A stretch of 64,000 nt of DNA from Salvator merianae. Lineage: Eukaryota; Chordata; Lepidosauria; Squamata; Teiidae. Below, in pieces: positions 24,436 through 34,740 of the stretch (position 1 is its first letter; each line of letters starts with the position of its first letter). The stretch lies in contig QVOM02000126.1 of the NCBI GenBank assembly GCA_003586115.2, positions 58,594,456 through 58,658,455 of the forward strand, written 5' to 3'. Both the position numbers and the translations under genes were made by a program. The notes below the pieces were generated by a model, which did no database searches, was not told the DNA's origin, and worked only from the letters and a program-made list of their open reading frames with translations.

Positions 24436-24959
24436 GGGCATTTTCATCCTGTTCTATGGTGGTATTGACTAGTGGCGGTGCGTGTCTTTAAGTGCGGGTG
24501 TTCGCTCGCACACCATTGCCGTTCGCGGGGCCACCGGGCCACCGTAGTGACGCAGCAGGTTGCTGCGACCTGCTAGGCGACCTGCTGTGTCACTATGGTG
24601 GCCCGGTGGCCCCATGAACGGCAACGGCGCACGAGCGAACACCCGCACTTAAAGGCACGCACTGCTGCTGGTATTGACCATGCAGCGCGGACACCATTCA
24701 CACTGCATGGCCATGGTCCTTACCATTAGCAGGCTACCAGCATTCATGGTGTGAATGTGGGTAGCCTCGCTGAATCCTTACCATGACAGTGGTCGGGGAG
24801 TGCATTCACAAAGGGAAACGGGTGCAAATGCACTTTCCCATGAGCTGACCATTAGTTTCCGGTAAAGCAAGTTGTGATCACAAGGGCCTCTGCAAAGTGC
24901 AGAAGCACTTTGCTACTGAACGTCTCTGATGCTCGCTAGTACAAAGTGAGAACAGGCCC
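24436..24959 (-). mobile_element. Family G MITE nested in family B, with CAT target duplication
   Basis: CAT lies on both sides (24433-24435 and 24960-24962). The right end, inverted, reads GGGCCTGTTCTCACTTTGTA, then CTAGCGAGCATCAGAGACG, matching the left end of the copy at 28450 (GGGCCTTTTTGCACTTGAAG, then CTAGTGAGTGTCAGGGAC). Relatives of the target without the insert read CCCAGCACATCACTATTCC (34508-34526). The element itself carries a third insertion at 24471-24669. Confidence 0.88.
24471..24669. mobile_element. Foldback MITE, Mutator-like, with 9-10 bp target duplication
   Basis: It is an almost complete inverted repeat: the arms run from AGTGGCGGTGCGTGTCTTTA and, inverted, AGCAGCAGTGCGTGCCTTTA through AGTGCGGGTGTTCGCTCG and on to the centre. 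It is flanked by GGTATTGACT (24461-24470) and GGTATTGACC (24670-24679), a 9-bp perfect or 10-bp near-perfect duplication. That size is typical of Mutator-like elements. A relative is at 50864-51053. Confidence 0.85.
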
Positions 24960-25379
24960 CATATCACTATTCTGGGAAAAAGAACTCCCAACCCAGTTTT
25001 CCCAAAATAAGCGATATGGCTTATCTTGTCTGGACGCTTGCTTCCAGGATTCATCTTCTTAAAAATGGCCACCACTCATGCACAGAGGTGAAACCAGGTC
25101 AAAAATGCCCACTATGCAAACATAGGGACTGGTGCTTGTGCACTTCCAAGTATTTTCCTCTATTAAAATACCCGGAAGTACCCACCACGCCATCATGGAA
25201 AGAAGTATCAAATACGGCACGGACTTGGGCTTGCTCCTCAATTTCACCTTGTCATCTGGCAAGGACAGCGAGAGGCAACTGCAGGATCTAAACAAGATCC
25301 CACATTTTCTCTCACTGTCTGGAAGCAGCCCAAGTAACAAGCTGGACTCAGCAACAAAATACTGAGGCAGATTACTGGG

Positions 25380-25796
25380 ACCTGTTTGCATTTTGCAGAG
25401 GCCTGAGTAATCGGGAGCATGTGCAGATAGATGCTCCCGATCACTACTAGCTGTGGATAACAAAATTGTTGTCCACAGCTGTACCGGGAACAACTGAGTG
25501 AAAATGACCAACTTCCAGTGGCATTTCCTGTCTGTTGCTGACAGCCCAAGAAAGGTCCTCACTGCTGTGAGCCGATGTTATACTTGCAGCAGCAATCTGG
25601 GAACCACTGCAATGTCTGTGACATTTGTCCACAGCAGCTCCTGGCCTCCCATGCGAGATCTAGCCTCTTCCAGGAGCCCTGTGGATGGTGCATTAATTCT
25701 ATACAGCCTGAGGGCAGGACATACCCAGGGTCCTCTGCTCAGTGTTTGAGACCTCATTGTGCACTCTTCCCTCATCAGAGAAGCCTTCTAGGCCAT
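25380..25796. repeat. Diverged repeat related to family G
   Basis: It begins GGGACCTGTTTGCATTTTGC and contains CGGGAGCATGTGCAGATAGA and TAGCTGTGGA segments, like the family G ends and interior at 28450-28620. The right end is unclear. Confidence 0.45.
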
Positions 25797-26373
25797 GGGC
25801 CTTTTCGCACTTAGCGAGTGGAACGTTCTTGTCCGTTTGCTGGAACGGAGCTTTCGCACTGCCGCGGGAGCGCGCCTCACCCGATCCGAACCACTTCGTA
25901 CCCGATTCGTACCTGATCCTGGATAAGGCAAGACAAGTAAAAGCTCGTCTTCATTCCGACCTGCGCGATGGAGCGAAGATCGGGCACGGTGCTTTCGCAC
26001 TCCCGTCCGCGTTTGCAATGGCGGCCGGGCGTGGCTGGCGCGGCTGCGCATGCGTGGTCCGAAGCTTCACACCCCAGTGCGAAGTTTCACACCTGGGTGC
26101 GAAGCTTCACACCTGGGATAGCCCTTTGGGCATGGCAGCCTAGCTGCCGTTACAAAGCCGGCTCCGTAAGGAGCCCTCTGGGTACGAAGCGGAGCTCGAT
26201 GGTACAGAGTGCGGTACGGAACTAGCGGCTGCCATTCGCACTGTTCCCTCTGCTGGTCGGTTTCAGGTCCGTTCCTCTGGCTGGGAGTGCGAAGGGCAGC
26301 CAACGTTCTCCAACCCCTCCAGTCCGAAGCCAACTACTGGGAACGGACTACGGAGCTCAGTGCGAAAAGACCC
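25797..26373 (+). mobile_element. CpG-rich Harbinger-like MITE, family F, copy 1
   Basis: The ends are GGGCCTTTTCGCACTTAGCG and, inverted, GGGTCTTTTCGCACTGAGCT. The flanking triplets are CAT and AAT (one mismatch). It is about 90% alike by eye to 62537-63102. Inside are three 20-bp units, GAAGCTTCACACC..., at 26061-26117. It is rich in CpG and could be taken for a CpG island. The overlapping frames on both strands are not protein-like. Confidence 0.85.
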
Positions 26374-26389
26374 AATGTCCACACTTCAC

Positions 26390-26610
26390 TGCTGTGGCAA
26401 GAGTCCTGCTCCTTCATGATGCATAGGATGAATGCAGCATCCACACGGACCCACACCTGTCTAGCTTCCATCCAGCCACAAGCACTCATTAGGGTGCTTG
26501 AACAGCAGAGCAGCACCTGAAAATCACTGTTCCCTGCTTTCCTCTCCTGGTCCTTCTGCTGCTGTGCCACTACCTGCTTTCTCCTGGGGAATAGCCTGTT
26601 CAGTAATCCC
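26390..26610 (+). repeat. Interspersed repeat K, copy 1
   Basis: It shares AAGCACTCATTAGGGTGCTT and TGTTCCCTGCTTTCCTCTCC with the TAAGCGTTCATTAGAGTGCT and TGTTTCCCATTGTTCTCCCA segments at 29480-29560. Order and spacing are alike. The class is unknown. Confidence 0.45.
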
Positions 26611-27346
26611 AAAAGGGGATGTTAAAAAACAAAACAAAAAGAGCTTCAAAAACTAAAAGAGCTATTAAAAATATATGGTACTTTCCCCCAACACTACTCA
26701 TAAAAACAGGGTAAACGTTTTTAGCCTCCACCCTATGCTTATACGTGATCCATGCTTGCAACAACCAAGTGCCTCCAGACACACATTGAAGTGAATTAAA
26801 CTCTGGCATATTCAAAACAGTTAAAGCAGCTCTTGTGGTTTCATTTTAGGTTAATAGGGAGATTCAGTCAGCCAGAGGAGGGTTCCATGTGCTCATTGAG
26901 GTTTTATTTCACATTCATTGCTTTTTCCCCAATACGTTTATTGGTTGATGCTGTCTCTTGAACACACAGTGCCTGGGACAAGAATCACCAATAAGGCTTC
27001 CTCTTTTTCATTCAAAACACGTCAACCCTCCATTTCAGGAAAAATGGCGACTAACATTTTACAGGCCCAGAAGCCAGTTGTTTCTGGCTGAGCACTTTTA
27101 CATTACAAAGCAAGTTTAGATCACCTGTCCAGCTTCATCTATGCCAGCTGTCACCAATCCAACACACTTACAGATGTTTTGAATTCTAACTCCCATCAAC
27201 CTCAGCTAGCCCAGGCACAGGCAGATTCAAAATACATATAAAGCAGAGGAAGTTATTTCAACAAGGGGGTTGTATAGTGCACTCCCTATATTCAGCTTAT
27301 TTTTTTGCATTATGTACTGAAAATTTGGCAGGAGTCACATGGCAGG
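26611..27346. other. Intronic DNA, nothing firm
   Basis: Plain sequence. 27140-27230 includes AACTCCCATCAACCTCAGCTAG, a piece of the common reptile hAT-type MITE with the actcccatca core. No gene is recognised. Confidence 0.4.
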
Positions 27347-27446
27347 CAGGGCTGCCAGAAACCAGCCAAACTAATTATCCTAGCCATAGACAAAGCCAAA
27401 AAAAAGCCAAATGTGACTAATTAGTTGGCTCATTTTGGCAACCCTG
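27347..27446. mobile_element. Short palindromic hAT-like MITE
   Basis: The left end CAGGGCTGCCAGAAACCAGC and the inverted right end CAGGGTTGCCAAAATGAGCC enclose arms that reach AACTAATTA / TAATTAGTT. CAGGG-starting ends are typical of hAT elements. No clear 8-bp duplication remains. Confidence 0.65.
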
Positions 27447-28089
27447 CAGCAGAGGGTAAAAGCATGAAGAAGAGTCTTGTGTCAGTAGCATTCCTCCTAA
27501 AGCGGCAGCATTCTATTCACTGGCAGCTTGTGGGCCCTGGCTGCACTAACATCTGTTGACACTGATGGCAAGGATAAGGGTCTTTGAGCACAGTAAGTGA
27601 ATGATTCTGAGTTTTGTTTCTAAAAATTAATCTTATGCACACCTCTACTGTCTACCACAACTAACATCTAACCACATCTGCCCTCTAGATCCTTTTCATA
27701 ATAGGGCTAATGGAAATTCTAACTAAATATTCTGTAGGGCAACAGTTTGGAAAAGCCTGAGGTAGCTACTGCTTATAGAGATATACTGGTTTTTCTATTC
27801 AAGTCATTGGTGTTAGAGTTCTCCTGAGAAATAGCCTGATACTATGAAAATTCAGTGTTCCTTCATCTAGTACTAGCTTACTCCTGCTATACCTCCTAAC
27901 CTTTCCAGTTCACTACATTTTAAAGCACAGTCTGCAGGCAGCCAACTGATTTTATTCATCACATTACATCTCTCTGAAGCATGAGTTTGCATATAATGGT
28001 TCTTAACTGTAAAATGAAAACTAAACAGGCAGGATGCCTCTAAAGGCCATTTATAGGGAAAGCAGGTAAGGATTTTGGCTTTGTTTCCT

Positions 28090-28201
28090 GCTCGAGGATG
28101 CCCAGAAGCAATTGGTGTGCCACTGTCTGAGACAGATGCTGGACTAGATGGGCTGTGGCCTGATCCAGCAAGGTTCTTCTTATGTCCCTATGTTCTTATA
28201 T
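28090..28201 (+). mobile_element. CR1/L3-type LINE 3' end
   Basis: It reads GATGCTGGACTAGATGGGCT, then GATCCAGCAAGGTTCTTCTTATG, in two pieces, and ends in ATGTTCTTAT. This is a familiar reptile CR1-type 3' terminus. 5' truncated. Confidence 0.7.
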
Positions 28202-28324
28202 TGCAAGAAGGAGTTTGGGTGATGATTTACAGAACAAGAATTGCTAGAGCCAATGCAATAGTATGGTTCTATCATTTTATTAACTACAATATGCTAAATA
28301 CAGCACTTTGAAATAGGATTGAAA

Positions 28325-28442
28325 ACTTGTGGTTCTCCAGACATGATTGAACTTCAGTTCCCAACAACCCTGCCCTGTCAGTTGTCAAGGGTGATGAAAA
28401 TTGAACGGCAACAACCTTTGGAGGCACAGGTTGCCCTGCTCT
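28325..28442. mobile_element. hAT-type MITE with actcccatca-like core, decayed
   Basis: GTGGTTCTCCAGACATGATT and, inverted, TGTGCCTCCAAAGGTTGTTG face each other around the core CAGTTCCCAACAACCCTG. Similar fragments are near 27180, 31185, 50440 and 54610. The family is common in squamates. Confidence 0.55.
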
Positions 28443-28449
28443 AATCCAG

Positions 28450-28849
28450 GGGCCTTTTTGCACTTGAAGCTAGTGAGTGTCAGGGACTCACTAGCTAAAT
28501 GCATCTGCACTGCGCAGAAGTCCGCATTATTGGTAGCAGGTTGTTGGGAACTGCAGACAGCTGCTCCAAATCGCAGCTAGCTGTGGAGCACTAAAGTGTG
28601 CTCCCGAACTTGAGTAGGAGCAGCTATCCTGCTCCCAGTTAAGCGCATTTGCACCTGCTTCCAGGTGCGAATGCACAGTTGGATGGTGCACCATAGCACT
28701 GCCAGTCATCATGGCAGCAGCCAGACGCTTCCCTGGTATTCTAGCCTAGGGCCCTGCAGTGTGTGTAGACAGTGTCTGTGCTGCATGGTCCAGTCCATTT
28801 TAGAATGGGATAATTATCCCATTCTAAGGTGGAAAGTGTGAAAATGCCC
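28450..28849 (+). mobile_element. Harbinger-like MITE, family G, with CAG target duplication
   Basis: CAG flanks both ends (28447-28449 and 28850-28852). The left end is GGGCCTTTTTGCACTTGAAG. The right end, inverted, is GGGCATTTTCACACTTTCCA, and the latter matches GGGCATTTTCATCCTGTTCT at 24436. It belongs to the same family as 24436-24959 and, more distantly, 63384-63729 and 55831-56167. Confidence 0.85.
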
Positions 28850-29374
28850 CAGGGTAATTCATAACCAGGCAGCTCTAGTGCTGACTTGTTCCGAAATATT
28901 GCAGTTGCTAAAAATTGTTAGTTCTGCAGTTTGACAGCCCTCTTTCACTCCACCACAATGGTTATCATTACTTGATCGATTCTATTATTTCAGAAAAGCC
29001 CATTTCAATTAAGAGTATACAAACTTTTTACCTTGAAGGAATATTCTATAGGTATACACAATCCATTCAACCAAAGCTGTTTTAAGAAAAACAGGTAGCT
29101 TTATGGTCTATGAGTACAGTATTGATTACATGAATAAGCACAAAATTAGGCTGCAGGAGAGAGATTCAATGTAAACGCTTTCTAAAGTAAGGTTCCCTGT
29201 AAAACTGTCCCTAGTAATAATTGTTTACTGATTAAATAATATTTAAATATATGTTACTAAAGGGTCATAGTGCTGAGTTGAAATTTAGGAGACCAAAATC
29301 AAATATGAATAATTCAGTGATGAAACTCATGAAGGTAAGACCTGCATGGGGCATTTATGGCTCTGAGGATTGAT

Positions 29375-29711
29375 ATGATGTACAATGGCCACACACCTCT
29401 GCACCCCTGTTGAAGCACAAGGTGCACCTAGTGTGCGCCATTCAAACAGTGTTGCACCCTGGGAGCCCTCACTGCGCTGTAAGCGTTCATTAGAGTGCTA
29501 CAAGAGCAGAGTGACAAGAAGAGCTCTGACAGTGTTTCCCATTGTTCTCCCACCTCCCCTGCTGTCCAGATGTACTGGTTTATGCACTCCTTGTTTAGCA
29601 GAAAATAGAAAACAATCAGTTATCAACAGAATGAAGCAGCAGAGCAGTTCCTGCTCCTCCTCATTAAAACAGAGGAACAGTCTTACATACCCTTCTTCTC
29701 AGGAAACGTGA
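29375..29711 (+). repeat. Interspersed repeat K, copy 2
   Basis: It matches 26390-26610 in the segments around CATTAGAGTGCT and GTTCTCCCACCTCCCCTGCTG. The open frame here has no family motif. Confidence 0.45.
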
Positions 29712-30776
29712 AGGTCCAAGCAAATCCTTACTTTGCTTAAGTCAGTGCTCACCAGAGGTGGGTCTGTAATTACTGTTTTTAGAACTGCAAAATGGTGTGG
29801 ACTGAACAAAATAAATCTGAAATAACTGCTAAGGCATAGCTACATGATGTTACTTGCAGCTTAACACAGAAGAAGTATTGGGCAGTGTAAAGGAGAACCA
29901 TATTGTAAACGCAAGAGAACTGGACTCAGAACTCATTTGACAGACTGCAATTTGCATTCTGAACCTCCAGAAGAACTGGTGGCTAGTTTTAACTGAGCTA
30001 TAATGATGAGCATGGACTACTAAGGCTACTACTAAGTGGCTACATAGGTTCTCCAAGTTCATATAGGATTAAGACAGGGTCTTGAGTTGTATCTACACCC
30101 TGTGGTAAAGCTACATAGGAGTGGTGTCAGCCCAGAGATGTCCACAACTGGTCTTTGTACACATGCCATCATTCAAGATCAGCTCCAGCAGTCTATCAAC
30201 AGAGACCCTGGGCAGGAGAGTTATTTAAACAACTCCCATGCCAGGCTGACTCTGTATGTTCCAGCTGTCTCCATGGCAATAGGAAATTCACCTGGAAGTC
30301 AGCCGTGGTGGGAAACACTGCCATCAACTTTGCCAGTCATCCTCACAGCACAGAGTGGCATGCAGTAAACAAGGCAACACAGAGGCAGCCAACTCTCTAG
30401 CCACCTTTGTATTCTGTGGGGTATTGAGTGTGCAGTCAGCTCCCAAAGATGTAGACTGGGCCTTACTCCATTTCTGCGTTTGCGGGGGCTGGACCACTCC
30501 AGCTGGAATTGTTCCTAGAGAAACAGTTTCCTGCTGGAACAATCCAGCTGCCACGGAACGAGGCCATCCGCACTCAGATGGCTGTTGTGGGACAGCCCCA
30601 GTGCCACCTCATGCAAGCTTCAGAGCTTGCTGTGAGGGTTCCAACAGGAGCCGCAGGAGAACCCATTTTGGCAGCAGCGCAATTCTGTGCACCGCCAAAA
30701 TGGCTCCCCCTGCTAAACTGGAACAGGGAGGTGAATGAGACAGCAGCAAGCGTTTTTAAAAAGATTTACCTCTGTA

Positions 30777-30812
30777 CCAGTCTAGGTGGCCATTTTGGGC
30801 CACCTAGACTGG
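30777..30812. repeat. Perfect 15-bp inverted repeat
   Basis: The arm CCAGTCTAGGTGGCC (30777-30791), the spacer ATTTTG and the inverse arm GGCCACCTAGACTGG (30798-30812) form a perfect stem of 15 bp. Confidence 0.9.
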
Positions 30813-32053
30813 GCTACGTTTCATCCAAAGTGGATAGAGCAGTCTAGTAGGGGTGTGGCTTCTCTAATTGGCACCAGAATCGGAAGAGAAAGACCCAGAA
30901 GTGCACTAGGTCTCACACTGTACTAGTTTACCACTACATGAAGAAAAGCCCTTAGTCTTTCAGTCTTCTTCTCAGATCATTAGTGCTTGTAGAAGACATT
31001 CCTCCAAGTAGATTTATCTGAAACTTAATTGGGCTTAAATCTATTACAGCTTGTATATCCAAATGAGAGAGAGATAAGTTTTGCTCTAAATAAAGAGAAT
31101 GTTGTTATTATTACCTTAAAATCAACTAGCCAGGGCAAAAGAAGGCTTGGATAGGCTACATTAATCAGATGCTCTTTTCATTTTTTGGACTGCAACTCCT
31201 ATTAGCCCCAGTCAACAAGGCTAATAAGACAAGTCTGAATGGATAAGACCAAAAGGATATTTGTTCTCATAACCATCTACCACTGCCCATGGAGAATTTA
31301 CGGGCAAAGCAACAGCACAATAACCCTCTCCTTTCCCACACAGACTACAGCAACTCTTCTTTATAGGGATACCACCTGTATCTATGCGGGTATATTATAA
31401 TGCAAACTATCTGGAGGACACAAGAAAGAGTAACCTGGGTTAGAAAACTATTCCAGCTATATAGACTTTATACTAGACGATGTTTATCACTCAGGGCGCA
31501 GTCCGACATCGTAAATTTAATCCATATCAGAAGAGTATGAGGACTGAATTCATCTTCTGATTGTTCCCACACTTTCATTTTAACATGGACTCAATTAGGA
31601 CTTGCTCGTTCTCACACTGTTTCCTGTGCCTGGCATGGGAAAACTGTACTTTTTCTGCCTCCACCCCTCACCGAATTCCCCTCCCTGGGCAGTCAGTGAT
31701 TGGCTGCAGTCCCAATGTTCAAATTTTGACTTCACAGGGCGAGGGGGGTGGGGGCAAGTCAAGCTCCACCCTTTGGGGGGAGATTCCTGCCCTTTACAAA
31801 CACTTCTTTAAATTAAAAGAAAAAAGCCTCCCAATCTCCTTGTTAGATCCTAAACAAGGGATCAAAGCAAGGTGTGGAGAGAAACTGCTTTGGGAAGGTG
31901 GCTGGTTGTTTGAATTTTGTTTTTTTGCTTTTCCATGCTTTAAAAATAATAAGAATAAAATTTCCCTCATCCCCACAAAAAAAGTTCTCCCTCAGCTCTC
32001 TCTCTGTGTTAATGATCCTCTCAACTCCCCCCCCCAGTTCTTCCTCACCTGGT

Positions 32054-32063
32054 TCTGTGTGTT

Positions 32064-32121
<58 letters not shown>

Positions 32122-32122
32122 G
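32054..32122. repeat. (GT)n(GA)n compound microsatellite
   Basis: An uninterrupted GT run passes into a GA run with one AAAG break. It sits inside the family H element and produces the false CVCVCVRERERE reading. Confidence 0.97.
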
Positions 32123-32387
32123 GGGGGCATGCTGCAGGGAGCTGGGGCAGAAGACGGGGCAAGGTAGGCGCGAGGTGGGGAGCCTTTTTGCAGGCTTCCC
32201 CTTGCTCTCTCTGTCCTGTTAGCTATTCAGCCTGCTTAGCCTCACAGCAAGTTTTCTTTCCCTTTTACAGAACTGCACAAGTTCAGAGTTCCGCAGACCA
32301 ATAGCAGCCTCTCTCCTCTTTTCTAAGTATGCAGACTCCTAGCACAGAGAAGGTGAAAGTCCTCCACTTTTGCCTTCTCTGTTCTTG

Positions 32388-32660
32388 GTGTCTGCATGTC
32401 TAGAAAACAGAGGGAAGGCGCTGCTGCTGCTCTATGGAGGTCTGAAGTTGCACAAATCTGTAGAAGAGAAAGAAAACTTGTGGTCCAGCTTGTCCTGTGC
32501 GTGCGTGCGTCTGCACGCCTAGACCACAGGGAAACTGCTGCTGCTGCTTTAGCCAAGTCTGAATGTCTACAGAATTCTAGGCAGCCTCAGTCTGAGGGCG
32601 GGAAAGAGAAAACTTGAAATCCAACTTGTCCCTGCACATGCGCGTGTGTCTGCATGCCTA
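32388..32660 (+). repeat. Two and a fraction tandem units of 118-138 bp inside family H
   Basis: TCTGCATGTCTAGAAAACAG, TCTGCACGCCTAGACCACAG and TCTGCATGCCTAGAAAGGCA recur at about 32391, 32509 and 32647. Each of the first two is followed by GCTGCTGCT, a GTCTGAA segment and a CTTGTCC segment. Copy 2 of family H lacks the expansion. Confidence 0.75.
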
Positions 32661-33120
32661 GAAAGGCAGAAGTACTGTGCTTCCTGCCCACTCATCCCTG
32701 CTGAGCGTGGTGCGCGCCCAGCCCCCGAGCATAACGTTCGCAACAAAGACGGTCATTGGACAGCAGGAAATGAGGATCTCTCCCTCTGCATGTCCCCCCA
32801 AAAGTACAGTCCCTCCCAAATAGTCTCTTTCCGAGTTCTCACATCGCAAAGTAAAGCGGGCTAGTGATCTGGAACAGTTTGAGAACTCATTAAATCCAAA
32901 TGCAAAGTAGTCCAGATTTCACGAATTTAGATCAGAAAAACTATAGAAAGGCAAGATCATGTTGGGCCAGTGGGAACTGAAGATGGCCTGTAAACTGATT
33001 AAATGCCGTGTTGGAACGCAGCCTCATGGAATTTGATAGGGATGGAATGTTCAACAAAATCTACTCAAATCCCAGCACAGAGAGCTTAGGCTGCAAATGG
33101 ACAATCTAAGAACCATCTTA

Positions 33121-33336
33121 GGCTGTGATCAGACACAGCAAAACAAAGCTTCTCTGAGGCATCTTACTGAAGGCTCTGAGGTGGGTTTGTTCACACACCA
33201 GTCTGCCCCTCCCGCTTCTCATGAACATTCTATGCTAGAAAAGGTGGATTAGAGAAAACCTGGGAACACAAGGGCCACACACTGTTTCTCTGAGGTGCCT
33301 CTGAGGCACCCATTTTGTTATGTCCAAATCACTCTG
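33121..33336. mobile_element. MITE, family C, right end decayed
   Basis: TTA precedes GGCTGTGATCAGACACAGCA. The body (CTCTGAGGTGCCTCTGAGGC; ATTCTATGCTAGAAAAGGTG) matches 56718-56977. The right terminus, beyond TTTTGTTATGTCC, no longer matches. Confidence 0.78.
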
Positions 33337-34407
33337 TAGCAGACAATCATGTATATTATAAAGCTACAATCTTAAAAACATTGAATAGGCAATAAATCCT
33401 AGGGAACATTGGCCCTTACCTTTTGGAGACTGCTGTTTGTAACTGTTGTACAGTGCTGTTACCACTCTTTTCCCAACTGAAGGCCGCAGAGCACTTTCAA
33501 ATCCATGCAACAAATCTAGGTTTCACCCTATAATTAAGTTCAAAAGAATCAATAAACTCACCATCAGTTTGTGTTCAAATAAATAATAGAATGACCTTCT
33601 GCAGTGAAAGCTGAAAACGGGAATAATTTCATGTTACCTATTTTACAGGGTTTCAACAACCGATTATTAGGATTCTAATTTTCTTAGTCTAAGCTCAATT
33701 TATAATCCTATTTAGTTTCACTCAGTGTATGATAAAGCTATAAAAAACTATAACCCAGATTAATAGAGTGAATATACTGTGTAGTCACCTACCCAGCTCT
33801 TTCAGTGACCAATCTCTCTGAAAAGTTCACTTTACAAGGTTGCTAGGAGGATTAAATGGATGAGAATAGGCTGTCTATGCTGTCCTGAATTTCTTGGAAA
33901 AGCAGCATAAAACTGAAATTAAATAAAAAAAATAGCATAGCACCAAGAACCCTAAAATCAATTCTACATGGGTGTGTGTGGGGGTAGCTGGAAGGAGATA
34001 CACCGCGACTAACTGAGGGTTGATTCATATTCTCATCATATTTATGGTGGGAAAGATTGAACCAAACTTTCTGAATCTGAGTCCTCCATCATGGCTTCTG
34101 CAACACTCAAATAATGTACTTGCCCTAATCCCAGAAATGCCCCATAAAAGTTCTATTCCACAATACCTGCAATGGGGAACATCTTGTGACAGAGGAATAA
34201 AGTTTATATCATAAAGACCGTCAATTCTATAGTTTTGCTATGTTAAAAACTAGTTTGAGTAATATGAGCTCCACAATAGAAAACTGTTCCAGTTCTGAAA
34301 AATAGAGTGCTTTTTTGCAGTGGTATAGTAAGAATCAGCATGCTATAATAATTAAACAGCTAGGACCAGAGAAGGGCAGAACTCAAACACTCAGGCTATG
34401 TCTCTGA

Positions 34408-34740
34408 GGGTGTGTTCAAACCTGGGATTATCCCGGCACTATATTGGAATTGCTACACGTATTCAAGGCAATCCCAACACAGTCCCAGGATATAGGGGTA
34501 AAATCCCAGCACATCACTATTCCAGGAAAAAGAGCTCCCAAGCTGGGTTTTCCCAAAATAGCGATATGTCTTACCTTGTCTGGATGCTTGCTTCTGAAAT
34601 CCATCTTATCGAAAATGGCCACCATGTGTGTGTGGGGGGGTGAAACTGGGATGAAAATGCCTACTGCAGGAGTATGAGGGCTGGTACCTGCACACCTGGA
34701 TATTTCACACCATCAAAATACCCAGAAGTCCTCACCCACA
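34408..34740 (+). mobile_element. Family B MITE, right end missing
   Basis: TGA precedes GGGTGTGTTCAAACCTGGGA. It then matches family B through CACTATATTGGAATTGC, CACTATTCCAGGAAAAAGAG and ATGGCCACCATG to CAAAATACCCAGAAGTCC. The right inverted end was not found. This copy preserves the empty site for the nested element at 24436. Confidence 0.75.

Larger units (their letters stand above)
24319..25330 (+). mobile_element. Harbinger-like MITE, family B, split by a nested insertion
   Basis: The ends AGCTGCTTCCAGACAAGGCC and, inverted, GGCTGCTTCCAGACAGTGAG are flanked by CAA on both sides (24316-24318 and 25331-25333). Outer parts match the copies at 34408 and 47022 (ATTATCCTGGCACTATATTGG; CACTATTCTGGGAAAAAGAAC). 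The middle, 24436-24959, is another element. Without the insert the length is about 490 bp. Confidence 0.88.
28853..31493. other. Intronic DNA with weak repeat remnants
   Basis: 29375-29711 is copy 2 of interspersed repeat K. 30087-30960 is a GC-richer block with frames on both strands and a perfect hairpin at 30777-30812, probably an old DNA transposon. No exon is recognised. Confidence 0.45.
31494..33023 (+). mobile_element. Large non-autonomous DNA transposon, family H, copy 1, TCA duplication
   Basis: TCA flanks both ends (31491-31493 and 33024-33026). The left end is GGGCGCAGTCCGACATCGTA, then AATTTAATCC. The right end, inverted, is GGCTGCGTTCCAACACGGCA, then TTTAATCAG. The ends and much of the interior align with 57414-58586. 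It is 1530 bp against 1173 bp in copy 2; the extra length includes a GT/GA microsatellite and tandem units at about 32388-32660. The 247-codon frame at 31561-32304 runs through the microsatellite and is not a gene. Confidence 0.85.

Noticed and set aside
25742..26333. Several 80-130 codon frames on both strands
   Set aside because: They lie in family F, a CpG-rich MITE, and the matching frames in the second copy are shifted by unit number changes.
31561..32304. 247-codon plus-strand open frame
   Set aside because: It runs through a GT/GA microsatellite that gives the CVCVRERERE reading and lies wholly inside a non-autonomous transposon.
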